Translations under genes and position numbers: made by a program
Notes under the pieces: generated by a model
Databases searched by the model: none
The model's input: the letters and a program-made list of their open reading frames with translations, nothing else
Told to the model about the DNA's origin: nothing
Assembly (NCBI GenBank): GCA_021404565.1
Contig: JAAWWF010000002.1
Span: forward strand, 62,001 to 126,000
DNA: 64,000 nt
Source: Roseivirga sp.
Lineage (GTDB): Bacteria > Bacteroidota > Bacteroidia > Cytophagales > Cyclobacteriaceae
Direction of reading: 5' to 3'
Part shown: positions 36,079-45,963 of the stretch, piece after piece
Position numbering within the stretch: the first letter of the stretch is position 1
Layout of the letters: each line of letters opens with the position of its first letter

Positions 36079-38481
36079 ATGTTCAGAAGCTATCTCAATG
36101 CTGCTTTTCGCAACTTCTTAAGAAACAAGAAGCATACCGCCATCAACCTGCTTGGCCTTTCACTGGGCCTGGCGGCATTTATTGTCATTTTTCAATATGT
36201 AGCCTTTGAATACAGTTTTGATCAGTTTCATAAGGACGAAGATCGTATTCAGAGACTTACCCTCGGCAGGCTCGACAATGGAGTCGGTACCAGCTCGGTG
36301 AGTGCCGGGGTGATGGCACCCATCCTCTATGAAAACTATGCCGGTATTAAGTCTTTTGTGCGGCTTCGAAAATTCCCTTCATTGGTAGCCCATGGGGACA
36401 ACAGAATCCATGAAGACAAATTCTATTTCACCGATTCCACCTTCTTCCAGGTCTTCTCTTACGAACTGATTGAGGGCAATAAGGATCGCATCCTCCAGGA
36501 ACCGAATACACTTGTTTTGACTGAGACGGCTGCAGAAAGAATCTTTGGCAGGAGTAGCGACCTGTTGGGAGAGACCCTAAGAATTGATAATTATGCAGGC
36601 TATCGCATAGACGGAATCGTGAAAGACCCTCCGGCTAATGCGCATTTCAGCTTTGAATACCTGGCTTCTATAGCCTCTATAGCCACACACCCTAACGAGC
36701 CTTTGCGTACCTACCAGACCAATGAATGGTATGCGCACTACTATTATACCTTTTTACAGCTGGAGGATGGAGTCAATCCGGCCAATGTACGGGCACAGAT
36801 TCTGGAAGCTTCCAAGGTTCATTCCAACCCGGAGTATTACGAGCTTTACGGGGTCAACATGGGCCTCTTCCTGCAACCCATTACCGATATTCACCTCAAT
36901 CCGCTCTATGGCGAGCTCGAGCCACAGGGAAATGCTGATAACCTCTATATTCTCAGCAGCGCTGGTCTGATCATTCTGCTCCTGGCTATTGTCAATTACA
37001 CCAATCTGTCTACCGCTCAGTCTATTCGCAGGGTCAAAGAAGTGGCCTTGCGCAAAACCATGGGGGCAGAACGCAGACAACTGATCTTCCAGTTTTTAGG
37101 TGAGTCGATGGCCCTGAGTTTACTGGCTTTTATATTGGCCATTTCTTTGATTCAGCTCTTTCAATCAGACCTGCTTGAGCCGGTAGGCTTGCCTGCCAAT
37201 ATTTTCGATTCTTTCTATGAAACAAATATTTATTACCTGCTCGCAGTCACCCTGGCCACGGGCTTGATCGGAGGTCTGTATCCTGCATTGTACCTCTCGT
37301 CTTTTGGTCCCGGACATTTGTTCAAAGATGCTTTGAGTGGCGAGCGCAAATTCATCTTCCGCAAGGTGGTGGTGTTCCTTCAGTTCACCATTTCCATGCT
37401 GCTGATCTCCGGTACGGTCATTGTCTTTTCACAGGTACGGTTTATGCAAACCCAGGAGCTGGGCATAGACACAGAACAGATTCTGGTCCTGCCCACCTAT
37501 GGCAATGCCAATATTCATGAGGGCTATGAGCGCTTCAGGCAAGACTTATCCAGGATCACCGAGGTCTCATCATCTACCCTGGCCGAGCTGAGTCCAGGTG
37601 ACATTGCCTTTGGTATCGTGGGTAGATTTGAAGGGATGGAGGCCAACAAGAGTTTTACCACCACAGGGGTTGATCACGATTATCTTAAAACCTATGACCT
37701 GAAATTGATCGCAGGCCGGGACTTCTCCCGGGAAATCGCCAGCGATACTGAAGAGCGTATTATCATCAACAGAAAGCTTTGCGAAGAACGGGGCTGGACA
37801 CCTGAAGAAGCCATTGGCAAAACCTATGATTTTGGTGGTGATGGGGTCACTCCCGGTTTTGTGATAGGGGTGGTCGAGGATTTCCATTTCAATTCCCTGC
37901 GCAAAGAGATTTTTCCCATGGTGATGGCCATAGCTCCTAATTTTTATCAGAAGATAGCGGTGAAATTGAATGGCCCGAATCTGGCTCAAAGCATAGCGAA
38001 GGTGGAAGCAGCCTGGCAACAGGTCTATCCTGAGTACCCCTTCAACTATCAGCTGGTAGACCAGGAGTTTAATCGACAATACGCTGCTGAGCAGAGCTTT
38101 GGAGCACTCTTTTTCCAGTTTACCATATTGGGGCTGCTGATAGGCGCATTTGGTATTTACGGCCTTATTCAGCTTATGACAGAGTACAGACGAAAGGAAA
38201 TGAGCATTCGCAAAGTACTGGGGGCCCAGGTATGGCGACTTACTGTATTGATGACCCGGGAATACATGATTTTAATGGCCCTTGCCTTTTTAGTGGCGGC
38301 ACCGCTGGCATATATGTTCATGGACAACTGGCTGGCTGATTTTGCCTATGCAATTACCATCCAATGGTGGATGCTTGGTCTCTCACTGGTGGCGATTGCG
38401 CTGATTAGCTTTGGTACCATCGGAACCTCTGTTTTCAAAACTGCAAGGGCGAATCCCGTTGACTCTTTGCGCTACGAATAG
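36079..38481 (+). CDS. ABC transporter permease, MacB/FtsX type (P8)
   Basis: This 800-residue permease starts one base after P7. Coupling helices are KEVALRKTMGAE (from 320) and KEMSIRKVLGAQ (from 706); the end is RANPVDSLRYE. Its periplasmic loop is AELSPGDIAFG, with Ser-Pro-Gly in place of Val-Pro-Gly. A shorter first cytoplasmic region and the sequence MTEYRRKEMSIRK distinguish it. Canonical duplicated FtsX architecture, inner membrane, dependent on a separate ATPase. Confidence 0.91.
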   Translation: MFRSYLNAAFRNFLRNKKHTAINLLGLSLGLAAFIVIFQYVAFEYSFDQFHKDEDRIQRLTLGRLDNGVGTSSVSAGVMAPILYENYAGIKSFVRLRKFPSLVAHGDNRIHEDKFYFTDSTFFQVFSYELIEGNKDRILQEPNTLVLTETAAERIFGRSSDLLGETLRIDNYAGYRIDGIVKDPPANAHFSFEYLASIASIATHPNEPLRTYQTNEWYAHYYYTFLQLEDGVNPANVRAQILEASKVHSNPEYYELYGVNMGLFLQPITDIHLNPLYGELEPQGNADNLYILSSAGLIILLLAIVNYTNLSTAQSIRRVKEVALRKTMGAERRQLIFQFLGESMALSLLAFILAISLIQLFQSDLLEPVGLPANIFDSFYETNIYYLLAVTLATGLIGGLYPALYLSSFGPGHLFKDALSGERKFIFRKVVVFLQFTISMLLISGTVIVFSQVRFMQTQELGIDTEQILVLPTYGNANIHEGYERFRQDLSRITEVSSSTLAELSPGDIAFGIVGRFEGMEANKSFTTTGVDHDYLKTYDLKLIAGRDFSREIASDTEERIIINRKLCEERGWTPEEAIGKTYDFGGDGVTPGFVIGVVEDFHFNSLRKEIFPMVMAIAPNFYQKIAVKLNGPNLAQSIAKVEAAWQQVYPEYPFNYQLVDQEFNRQYAAEQSFGALFFQFTILGLLIGAFGIYGLIQLMTEYRRKEMSIRKVLGAQVWRLTVLMTREYMILMALAFLVAAPLAYMFMDNWLADFAYAITIQWWMLGLSLVAIALISFGTIGTSVFKTARANPVDSLRYE

Positions 38482-38486
38482 ATATC

Positions 38487-40925
38487 ATGCTGAAACATCT
38501 CACCATATCCATACTCAGAAGCCTGAAAAGAAACCGCGTCTTTACGGCTATTAATGTCGGAGGGCTGGCTATAGCCTTATTGGCAGCGATTACCATTCTG
38601 AGTCATGTGGCCTATGAATATAGCTTTGACGCCTATCAAAAGGACTTTGATGATGTTTACAGGCTATCGGTTTCCTATACTGACGTTGCGGGTAACTTTG
38701 GAGAACATGCAGGTATCTCCAATGATATTGCAGGGCGATTGAAAGCTGAAATGCCGGAGGTGCTTCAGGCCACTCGCATACATCCCCTTACGGGTAGTTT
38801 CCGCCATACAATCATGGCATCTGAAAACGAGCAGGGGCCGGTACAATTCAGTATCGAACAACTCTGGGCAGTGGATATAGATGCCTTTGACATTTTTACA
38901 TTTAATGTATTAAAGGGAAACAATGAGGATTTGATCAATACTATCGAGGGGATTGCTATCAGTGAATCGATGGCTATCAAGTTTTTTGGTAATGAAAATC
39001 CAATTGGAAAAACCATGAAATTAAATGGACAACTGGAATTTTCTGTCACTGTGGTGTTTGAAGACTGGCCCGATAATTCACATATTAACCCTGATATTCT
39101 TTTACAAAAAAGGGACTTGGAGCAGCGGGGAAATGACAGAGAGTTTCTTCATTTTCTTGGAAGTATCGACTATACGTACTTAAAATTGGCCCCGCAATCG
39201 AACCTGACAAGCCTGCAACGGAAGCTGGATGCATTTGTGGCTGCCAATAAACGACCTCAGGACATGGAGGACGCAAGGTTGAATCTAATGCGTGCCAGCG
39301 ACATCCACTTGGAAGCGGGGCATATGATGAGAGATATGGCCAGTGTAACCAATAAGGGCACGTTGACACTATTAATTGGCCTGGTAGCCCTTATACTGTC
39401 GATTGCCTGGTTCAATTATATCAATCTTAACACTTCATTGACCATTCGGAAAATCAAGGAAATCGCGGTACGAAGAATTCATGGAGCGGGCAAAGCAGAG
39501 CTGTTTGCACAACAACTGCTCAACACCTCTGTGTTCATCCTGTTGGCATTAGGCCTGGCATTTACTATTTACCAGGGAGCATATGGTTACCTGAATCGAA
39601 TCATCGGAACGGGAGGTCTTGATTACCTGGTAAGTGACCCCTGGCTTATGAGCGGCTTAGGCTTGTTCTTAATCGTGGCTGTGCTTATATCCGCTTTGTA
39701 CCCTACAGTTTTGCTAAATGGTCTGAAAAGCAGGGATATGATCAAAGGAAGTCTGGGCCGTATTGGCAAGGGAGACGGTCTGAAGAAGACGCTCGTAACG
39801 ACCCAATTTGCTATTACCATCGGGTTGCTTTTCGCTACACTTACTGTTATTTATCAATTGAGGCATCTCAAATCTGCTGAAACAAACCTGGAAATGGATC
39901 AGGTAGTGGTTATTAACGGACCAGGGGTCAGGAACAGCGATCATAAAAACTATGCGCAGGCTATCAATGCTTTTAAAAACGGACTTCTGGGGATTCCTGG
40001 AGTAAAAGCAATTGCTACCTCCAACCATGTACCTGGTTATAAAGTGACAATGACTGGCGGATTTTCAGACCCTCAGAACGAGGAGAACCCACCAATTTAT
40101 ATCAACAGAATATTCGCAGACGGAAACTATGCTGAAGTCTATGGCATAGAGGTAGTTGCCGGCCGTTTTTTTACGAATCAAATGGAAATCCAGGATATCA
40201 ACTCACGCCCATTGGTGTTAAATGAGTCGGCTGTAAAGCAACTGGGCTTTAAATCACCTGAAGAAATTGTTGGCAAAAAGGTGAAGTATTTTGGTGAACC
40301 AGTAGAAATAATCGGGGTGATGAAAGATTTCAGTATGGAGTCACCCGATGTAGCGATAACAGGCCTCATGTTTTATCCGGCCCTTGACTCTAAGTATTTT
40401 TCTGTGAGAGTGACTGGTGCACCCGGGCAGGAGATTATTGACAGAATTGAGAACTTGTTTAAGGAGGTCTATCCCGGAAACCCTTTCGATTACTTCTTCT
40501 CAGAAGCCAATTTCAATAAGCAGTTCCAGTCATTTGAACTGTTTGAAAAACAGCTGTCTATATTGGCTGTCTTGAGTATTTGTCTGGCCAGCCTTGGTTT
40601 GCTCGCACTGGCCTATGACAGTACCTATCAGCGGATTAAAGAAATCGGTGTTCGAAAGATTTTAGGCGCTAGCGTGGGCTCTATTATCCAACTGCTTTTA
40701 TCTGGCTACCTGCGTTTGATTGTGCTGGCTGCTATTATTATCACCCCTATCATTTATTACTCATTGCAAAACTGGCTCAATCAATATGCAAGTAGAATCT
40801 CCATTGGTGCAGATCTATTGATGTTGCCGGCATTAGGAACCATTGTACTTGCAGCGCTGATGGTTGGTTTTCAGTCTATGAAGACAGCCCGAATGAATCC
40901 GGTAGATACACTCAGACACGAATGA
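38487..40925 (+). CDS. ABC transporter permease, MacB/FtsX type, lower-GC member (P9)
   Basis: This 812-residue permease lies 5 bases after P8. Coupling helices are KEIAVRRIHGAG (from 324) and KEIGVRKILGAS (from 718); the end is RMNPVDTLRHE, and the loop is SNHVPGYKVTM. The N-terminus (MLKHLTISILRSLKRNR) differs from the usual MLKNYLKT start. Sampled stretches of the gene are about 35-38 % G+C against about 45-53 % in P8, so it looks compositionally distinct and may have been recombined into the array. The frame is intact and all conserved motifs are kept, so it is not decaying. Confidence 0.9.
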   Translation: MLKHLTISILRSLKRNRVFTAINVGGLAIALLAAITILSHVAYEYSFDAYQKDFDDVYRLSVSYTDVAGNFGEHAGISNDIAGRLKAEMPEVLQATRIHPLTGSFRHTIMASENEQGPVQFSIEQLWAVDIDAFDIFTFNVLKGNNEDLINTIEGIAISESMAIKFFGNENPIGKTMKLNGQLEFSVTVVFEDWPDNSHINPDILLQKRDLEQRGNDREFLHFLGSIDYTYLKLAPQSNLTSLQRKLDAFVAANKRPQDMEDARLNLMRASDIHLEAGHMMRDMASVTNKGTLTLLIGLVALILSIAWFNYINLNTSLTIRKIKEIAVRRIHGAGKAELFAQQLLNTSVFILLALGLAFTIYQGAYGYLNRIIGTGGLDYLVSDPWLMSGLGLFLIVAVLISALYPTVLLNGLKSRDMIKGSLGRIGKGDGLKKTLVTTQFAITIGLLFATLTVIYQLRHLKSAETNLEMDQVVVINGPGVRNSDHKNYAQAINAFKNGLLGIPGVKAIATSNHVPGYKVTMTGGFSDPQNEENPPIYINRIFADGNYAEVYGIEVVAGRFFTNQMEIQDINSRPLVLNESAVKQLGFKSPEEIVGKKVKYFGEPVEIIGVMKDFSMESPDVAITGLMFYPALDSKYFSVRVTGAPGQEIIDRIENLFKEVYPGNPFDYFFSEANFNKQFQSFELFEKQLSILAVLSICLASLGLLALAYDSTYQRIKEIGVRKILGASVGSIIQLLLSGYLRLIVLAAIIITPIIYYSLQNWLNQYASRISIGADLLMLPALGTIVLAALMVGFQSMKTARMNPVDTLRHE

Positions 40926-40934
40926 TCCCTGACT

Positions 40935-43361
40935 ATGATTAAGAACTACCTCAAAACTGCCTTCAGAAGCCTTGTCAAAAAAAAGGTGTTCACCCTGATC
41001 AACATCTTCGGCTTGTTTATAGGCCTGACGGCATTTCTTCTGATCTATTCCTATGTAAGCTTCGAAAAGAGCTATGACAGGTTTCATGCTGATGCGGATC
41101 GCATATACCGCGTGGTCACCGACAATGTAGTCAATGGCGTAACAGGAGCCAGAGATGCCATGTCTTTCAGTCCCCTGGGGAAGGCGATGAAAGAAGAACT
41201 GCCCGAGGTGGAAGAATATACCACTACCATGAAGCTTTATGAAGACCTGGTTTTCAAGAAAGGCGATGAGCTGATCAATGAAAGTGGTGTAGTAGCAGCT
41301 GATGAACGTTTCCTCGATATTTTTTCCTACCCGATCATTCATGGAGAAAAAGACCCCTTTAAAAACCCGAACTCCCTTATCCTGACTAAGTCAGGGGCCA
41401 TGCGGCTGTTTGGAACGGAAAACCCTGTTGGGCAAACCATCGATGTATTGGGTATTCACAGAGGGAGCTTTAAAGTCACCGCTGTGCTCGATGATATCCC
41501 CGGCAATACACATTACAAGTTTGAAGTCATGATTTCCTTTGCCACCATTCAGGACCGGGCCGATGAAGATGGCTGGCGCGGTTATAACTTCTATACTTAT
41601 GTAAAGCTTAGCGAAGAAGCCGAGAAGGAGGCCGTTCAGGCGAAATTGATGAGTTTCCCAGACAAATATCTGAGAGAAGGTCTCACCCTGCAATTCACCA
41701 TGCAGTCTATGACGGACATTCATCTGACCAGCGGTTTTACCTATGAACCTGAAGCCAGTGGTAACAGCAAAACAATCAATTTCCTGCTCATCATTGCCGT
41801 GTTCATCATTGTCATCGCCTGGGTCAATTATATCAATCTTTCTACTGCCAAGGCCATGGACCGGGCCAGAGAAGTTGGGCTTCGCAAGGTAGTAGGAGCC
41901 GGTAAAGGTCAGCTCATTGCTCAGTTTATGATGGAGTCTCTTTTTATCAATGTACTGGCGGCTATTCTGGCATTGACGGCTGTTCAGGTACTGGGTCCCC
42001 TGTATAACAATTTGCTGGAGAAAGATCTGGTGAGCTTTGTCTGGACCAACAGCTCTCTGCTAACCCTGCTGATAGCGGTTACACTGGGCGGCACCTTTTT
42101 ATCAGGCTTTTATCCATCCCTGGTACTATCATCCTTCAGGCCCATTACGGTGCTCAAGGGAAAGCTCAGAAACTCCCGAAGCGGGCTGGTACTACGCAAG
42201 AGCCTCGTGGTCTTTCAATTTGTTTCTTCTCTGATTCTCATTGCCGGTACGGCCATAGTATACCTGCAGATAGAGTATATGAAGAACCGTGATTTAGGGG
42301 TGAGTATTGACCAGGTTTTGACGGTGAAAGTACCGGCTCACGATCCCGTAGACAGCAGTCTCTATGATCAGAAGTATAAACTTTTGAGGGCAGAGCTTAC
42401 CCGAAACCCTGCGATTCTGGAATTGGCGACAGCCTCATCTATTCCTGGTGGAGGCAGGAGTAATATATCTTCTGCCGGTGGAGGGATCAGTATTGTAGGG
42501 GAGACCCTGATCGACAATTCAACGATCTATATCACCACCATTGATGAACGCTTTTTCCCGACTCTGGAAGTAGGGATGATAGCCGGCAGGAACTATACCG
42601 ATAACCGGGCAGCCGAAGCAAAAAATGTAATTATCAACAAAGCAATGCTAACGAAACTCGGTTTTGCAGATGGGCCAGAATCCGTACTGAATAAACGCCT
42701 GCGTATGGGCAATGAAAGCAGCGATCGTATTTTCAATATCATTGGAGTGGTCGCTGATTATAATCGCAGGTCTTTAAAAGATGAAATTGAGCCCACCGCT
42801 TACTTTTTGGGTTATGATGGCTTTACGACCCACATCGTGATCAAACTTTCTTCTGATAACCTAAGTGCCACTTTAGGCGAGGTGGAAGAAAATTGGCTCA
42901 GGGTATTCCCCGAAGTACCGTTTGAATACAGCTTCATGGATCAGAAATTCGAAGAGGCCTACCGGGAGGATCAGCAGTTTGGTTCCCTCTTCGGAGTATT
43001 TTCAATATTAGCCATGGCCATAGCAGGTCTGGGCTTGTTTGGCTTGTCATCTTTTATTGCTTTACAACGCGCTAAGGAAATAGGGGTCAGAAAAGTGCTG
43101 GGTGCTTCGGTGATCAATATCGTGAGACTGATCTCAAGAGATTTCCTCAATCTCGTTGTGGTCGCCTTTTTACTTGGCTCGCCATTGGTTTATTTCATAA
43201 TGGACGGTTGGCTGAATAACTATGCTTTCCGCATCGATTTGCCCGTATGGGTACTTCCGGTGGCCGGTATCACCCTTTTGTTCATCACCTTTCTTACGGT
43301 TGGTTATCAAACAGCACGCGCTGCCCGGGCCAATCCTGTAGACACCCTCAGGTCAGAATAA
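40935..43361 (+). CDS. ABC transporter permease, MacB/FtsX type (P10)
   Basis: This 808-residue permease lies 9 bases after P9. Coupling helices are REVGLRKVVGAG (from 312) and KEIGVRKVLGAS (from 714); the end is RANPVDTLRSE. The periplasmic loop is ASSIPGGGRSN, with a glycine-rich continuation (SSAGGGIS). Its first periplasmic domain is about ten residues shorter than in P5/P7, which it otherwise resembles in the membrane part (NYINLSTAKAMDRAREVG). Canonical duplicated FtsX topology. Confidence 0.91.
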   Translation: MIKNYLKTAFRSLVKKKVFTLINIFGLFIGLTAFLLIYSYVSFEKSYDRFHADADRIYRVVTDNVVNGVTGARDAMSFSPLGKAMKEELPEVEEYTTTMKLYEDLVFKKGDELINESGVVAADERFLDIFSYPIIHGEKDPFKNPNSLILTKSGAMRLFGTENPVGQTIDVLGIHRGSFKVTAVLDDIPGNTHYKFEVMISFATIQDRADEDGWRGYNFYTYVKLSEEAEKEAVQAKLMSFPDKYLREGLTLQFTMQSMTDIHLTSGFTYEPEASGNSKTINFLLIIAVFIIVIAWVNYINLSTAKAMDRAREVGLRKVVGAGKGQLIAQFMMESLFINVLAAILALTAVQVLGPLYNNLLEKDLVSFVWTNSSLLTLLIAVTLGGTFLSGFYPSLVLSSFRPITVLKGKLRNSRSGLVLRKSLVVFQFVSSLILIAGTAIVYLQIEYMKNRDLGVSIDQVLTVKVPAHDPVDSSLYDQKYKLLRAELTRNPAILELATASSIPGGGRSNISSAGGGISIVGETLIDNSTIYITTIDERFFPTLEVGMIAGRNYTDNRAAEAKNVIINKAMLTKLGFADGPESVLNKRLRMGNESSDRIFNIIGVVADYNRRSLKDEIEPTAYFLGYDGFTTHIVIKLSSDNLSATLGEVEENWLRVFPEVPFEYSFMDQKFEEAYREDQQFGSLFGVFSILAMAIAGLGLFGLSSFIALQRAKEIGVRKVLGASVINIVRLISRDFLNLVVVAFLLGSPLVYFIMDGWLNNYAFRIDLPVWVLPVAGITLLFITFLTVGYQTARAARANPVDTLRSE

Positions 43362-43381
43362 CCACTCAAAACTCAAAAACA

Positions 43382-45796
43382 ATGCTTAGAAACTACTTTA
43401 AAACCGCGATGAGAAACCTCTCCAAGAGCAAGGTATTCTCCTTTATCAACATCACAGGTTTGGCCGTAGGGCTCGGAGCCTTCCTGCTCATCTTTCAGTT
43501 TGTAAGCTTTGAGCAAAGCTTCGATAACTTTCATGAAGATACTGATCAGCTTTACCGGGTACAGTTCGAGCGTGTCTATACAGACAAACACGATAAAAGT
43601 GCTGGCCTGACTGCTGGTGCAGGGCCCGCCTTAAAAGAAGACTTTCCTGAAGTAGAGGAGTTTACCAAGCTTTGGTCAGCTGGTTTTATGTCAAATCTGC
43701 TGACCATTGAAGATGAGGTTTTTAACGAGAAAAAGCTCTTCTATGCCGATGAGTCTTTCTTTCGCCTGTTCAGCTTTGGCTTGGTTCAGGGAAGCTCCGA
43801 TCAGATTTTGAAAGAAGCCAATACCATGGCTATTTCCGAAACCAGGGCTATTAATTACTTTGGATCTACTGATGTCATTGGAAAAGGCATCAGAGTGAAT
43901 AATGGCATGGGAGATGAGCTTTATAGCGTCTCCGGAGTCTTCAAAGACTTGCCCCGCAATACGCATTTTGATTTTGATGTCCTTTTGTCTTTTAAAACCC
44001 TGGAAAATGCTACCGAAGGAAGTGCCGCAACTTCTTTTGGGTGGAACGCTTTTCCCACCTACCTGAAGCTGGCACCGGGTACTGATTTTAAGACACTGGA
44101 ATCCAAGTTTCCTGAGTGGACTAAAGGACGTTATGCCTCCCTGATTGAAGATGGCGTTGAACCAAGACTGTATCTGCAACCCTTGGAAAGCATTTACCTG
44201 GAGTCTGATCTCAGGTTTGAGGTGGGACCTACCGGAAATGCGCGGATTGTACAGATTCTTACTGGTGTAGCACTTTTTATCCTGATTCTTGCTTATTTCA
44301 ACTACGTTAATCTGTCTACCTCAAAATCTCTGGAACGTACCAAAGAGATTGGGGTGAGAAAAGTAAATGGAGCCAGTAGAACTAGTCTGATCAAGCAGTT
44401 TCTTATCGAATCGTTTGTTGTAAACCTGATAGGAATCGTTTTGGGCTTTACGCTTATGCAAATATCTATCCCCTTTTTCGAGCAAGCCCTCGACCGTCCC
44501 TTGAGTGAGATGGTTGTGGTCAATCAACCCTTCATTGTACTTATTTTGGTACTCCTCACTTCGGGTACTCTGCTTTCTGGTTTTTACCCTGCCTGGATTC
44601 TTTCTCGCTTCAAGACCATTCGTGTGCTCAAAGGGCAGAGGTCTGGTGCGGGATCTGATGGAGTGGTGAGAAAAGGTCTGGTCATTTTACAGTTCGCGAT
44701 CTTGTGCTTCCTGTTGGTGGGCAGTTTGGCCGTGCGTAGTCAGATTGACTATATGCTCAATTCCGACTGGGGTTTTGACTCTGACCAGATGGTGGTAGTG
44801 GCCGGGCCGTCATTATCTCAGGATGAGGCGGATAAATTGACCACTTTTAAAAATGAGCTCCGTTTACAAGCCAATATTGCAGAGGTGTCTAATACTACCA
44901 TGGTACCGGGTAATGAGATTAAATGGGTCAACAATGGTGTAAGACTTACAACCAGTCCCGCTAACGAGATCACTTCTATTCCCTTTTTAGGAATTGATGA
45001 CACCTATATCAGCAATCTTTCGCTGGAAATCCTGGCAGGAAGAAGCTTTGACAAGGATTTGGCCAATGAGGCAGAGAGCCTGCTGTTGAGTCGTGCCGCA
45101 GCCGAGCAATTCGGCTTTCCGAATCCTGAAGATGCTCTTAATCAAAGAATTACTGATGGAGGACAAGAATATAAGGTCATCGGAGTGGTAGAAAATTTTC
45201 TACAGAAGTCATTCAAGAGTGGATATGACCCTATTATGTATCGTCATATTCCCAATGCCAATAACTATCTCTGTATAAGGGTAGAAGGTGGTGATTATGA
45301 GCATGTTCTTACGGATATCGAATCACAATACATCAGCCATTTCCCCGGCAGTACCTTTTCATACTTCTTCCTGGACGAGTACTTCGAACGTCAGTTTACG
45401 GAAGACCGCATCTTTGGTAAAGTATTCAATTTCTTCACCCTGCTGGGCATCTGGATTTCCATCCTGGGGCTCTTTGGCCTTACCTCATATGCTGTATTGC
45501 AGCGTAGAAAAGAGATTGGTATCCGCAAGGTTCTGGGCGCCTCTGTCGGCAGTGTCGTTTTGTTGATTTCAAAACGTTTTATCTACCTGACCCTGATAGC
45601 CATAGCACTGGCCATACCAGTAGCCTTCTATGCGACAAACAGTTGGCTCGATAGTTACTCCTTTGCTACGGGCATGAAAGCTTATGTGTTTGTAGTACCC
45701 GTGGTGGCGCTGCTGAGCATCACATTATTGACAACCGGCTTGCTTTCTATGAAATCGGCCACCAATAACCCTGTCGACTCACTGAGGTATGAGTAA
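43382..45796 (+). CDS. ABC transporter permease, MacB/FtsX type (P11)
   Basis: The start at 43382 (MLRNYFKTAMRNLSKSKVFS) matches the N-terminus of the other paralogs; an upstream in-frame start overlapping P10 would add 45 unrelated residues and is rejected. The protein has 804 residues. Coupling helices are KEIGVRKVNGAS (from 321) and KEIGIRKVLGAS (from 710); the end is NNPVDSLRYE. The periplasmic loop is TTMVPGNEIKW. The stop codon lies within the left arm of a perfect 16-bp inverted repeat (45795-45838), after which the first gap larger than 25 bases in the array appears. Confidence 0.91.
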   Translation: MLRNYFKTAMRNLSKSKVFSFINITGLAVGLGAFLLIFQFVSFEQSFDNFHEDTDQLYRVQFERVYTDKHDKSAGLTAGAGPALKEDFPEVEEFTKLWSAGFMSNLLTIEDEVFNEKKLFYADESFFRLFSFGLVQGSSDQILKEANTMAISETRAINYFGSTDVIGKGIRVNNGMGDELYSVSGVFKDLPRNTHFDFDVLLSFKTLENATEGSAATSFGWNAFPTYLKLAPGTDFKTLESKFPEWTKGRYASLIEDGVEPRLYLQPLESIYLESDLRFEVGPTGNARIVQILTGVALFILILAYFNYVNLSTSKSLERTKEIGVRKVNGASRTSLIKQFLIESFVVNLIGIVLGFTLMQISIPFFEQALDRPLSEMVVVNQPFIVLILVLLTSGTLLSGFYPAWILSRFKTIRVLKGQRSGAGSDGVVRKGLVILQFAILCFLLVGSLAVRSQIDYMLNSDWGFDSDQMVVVAGPSLSQDEADKLTTFKNELRLQANIAEVSNTTMVPGNEIKWVNNGVRLTTSPANEITSIPFLGIDDTYISNLSLEILAGRSFDKDLANEAESLLLSRAAAEQFGFPNPEDALNQRITDGGQEYKVIGVVENFLQKSFKSGYDPIMYRHIPNANNYLCIRVEGGDYEHVLTDIESQYISHFPGSTFSYFFLDEYFERQFTEDRIFGKVFNFFTLLGIWISILGLFGLTSYAVLQRRKEIGIRKVLGASVGSVVLLISKRFIYLTLIAIALAIPVAFYATNSWLDSYSFATGMKAYVFVVPVVALLSITLLTTGLLSMKSATNNPVDSLRYE

Positions 45797-45838
45797 CTGT
45801 ATCACTTTGAGACGTTAACGAATCAAAGTGATACAGTT
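45795..45838. repeat. Perfect 16-bp inverted repeat between P11 and P12
   Basis: AACTGTATCACTTTGA (45795-45810) is the exact reverse complement of 45823-45838, across a 12-base loop containing GTTAAC. The left arm overlaps the last two bases of the P11 stop codon. There is no T run afterwards, so a classical terminator is unlikely. Its centre lies about 85 bases before the -24 element of P12. The segment TATCACTTTGAGACG matches the upstream dyad TGTCATTATGAGACA at 11 of 15 positions. Confidence 0.6.
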
Positions 45839-45900
45839 GATTAGCCTAAAACCATGTAGTGTTTTGTGTAAATGGCTTATATTCAGTGCTTTAAAGTTTA

Positions 45901-45914
45901 GGCATAGTTGTAGC
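45901..45914 (+). promoter_or_regulatory. Candidate sigma-54 (-24/-12) promoter of P12
   Basis: The sequence AGGCATAGTTGTAGCA has GG (45901-45902) and GC (45913-45914) separated by exactly 10 bases. The -24 half fits GGYAYR, and the -12 half TAGCA differs by one base from TTGCA. Transcription would start near 45926, leaving a leader of about 38 bases before the ATG at 45964. Confidence 0.55.
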
Positions 45915-45963
45915 ATAAGTAGGGCATACCCAAAAAGGTATTTGAGCCCAAACAAGAAAACTC

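Noticed and set aside
43247-43381. P11 starting within the end of P10
   Set aside because: The extra 45 residues are out-of-frame P10 sequence. ATG at 43382 gives the standard MLRNYFKT start.
45795-45838. Intrinsic terminator between P11 and P12
   Set aside because: Perfect stem but no T run follows on either strand, so it is reported as an inverted repeat; attenuation is still possible.
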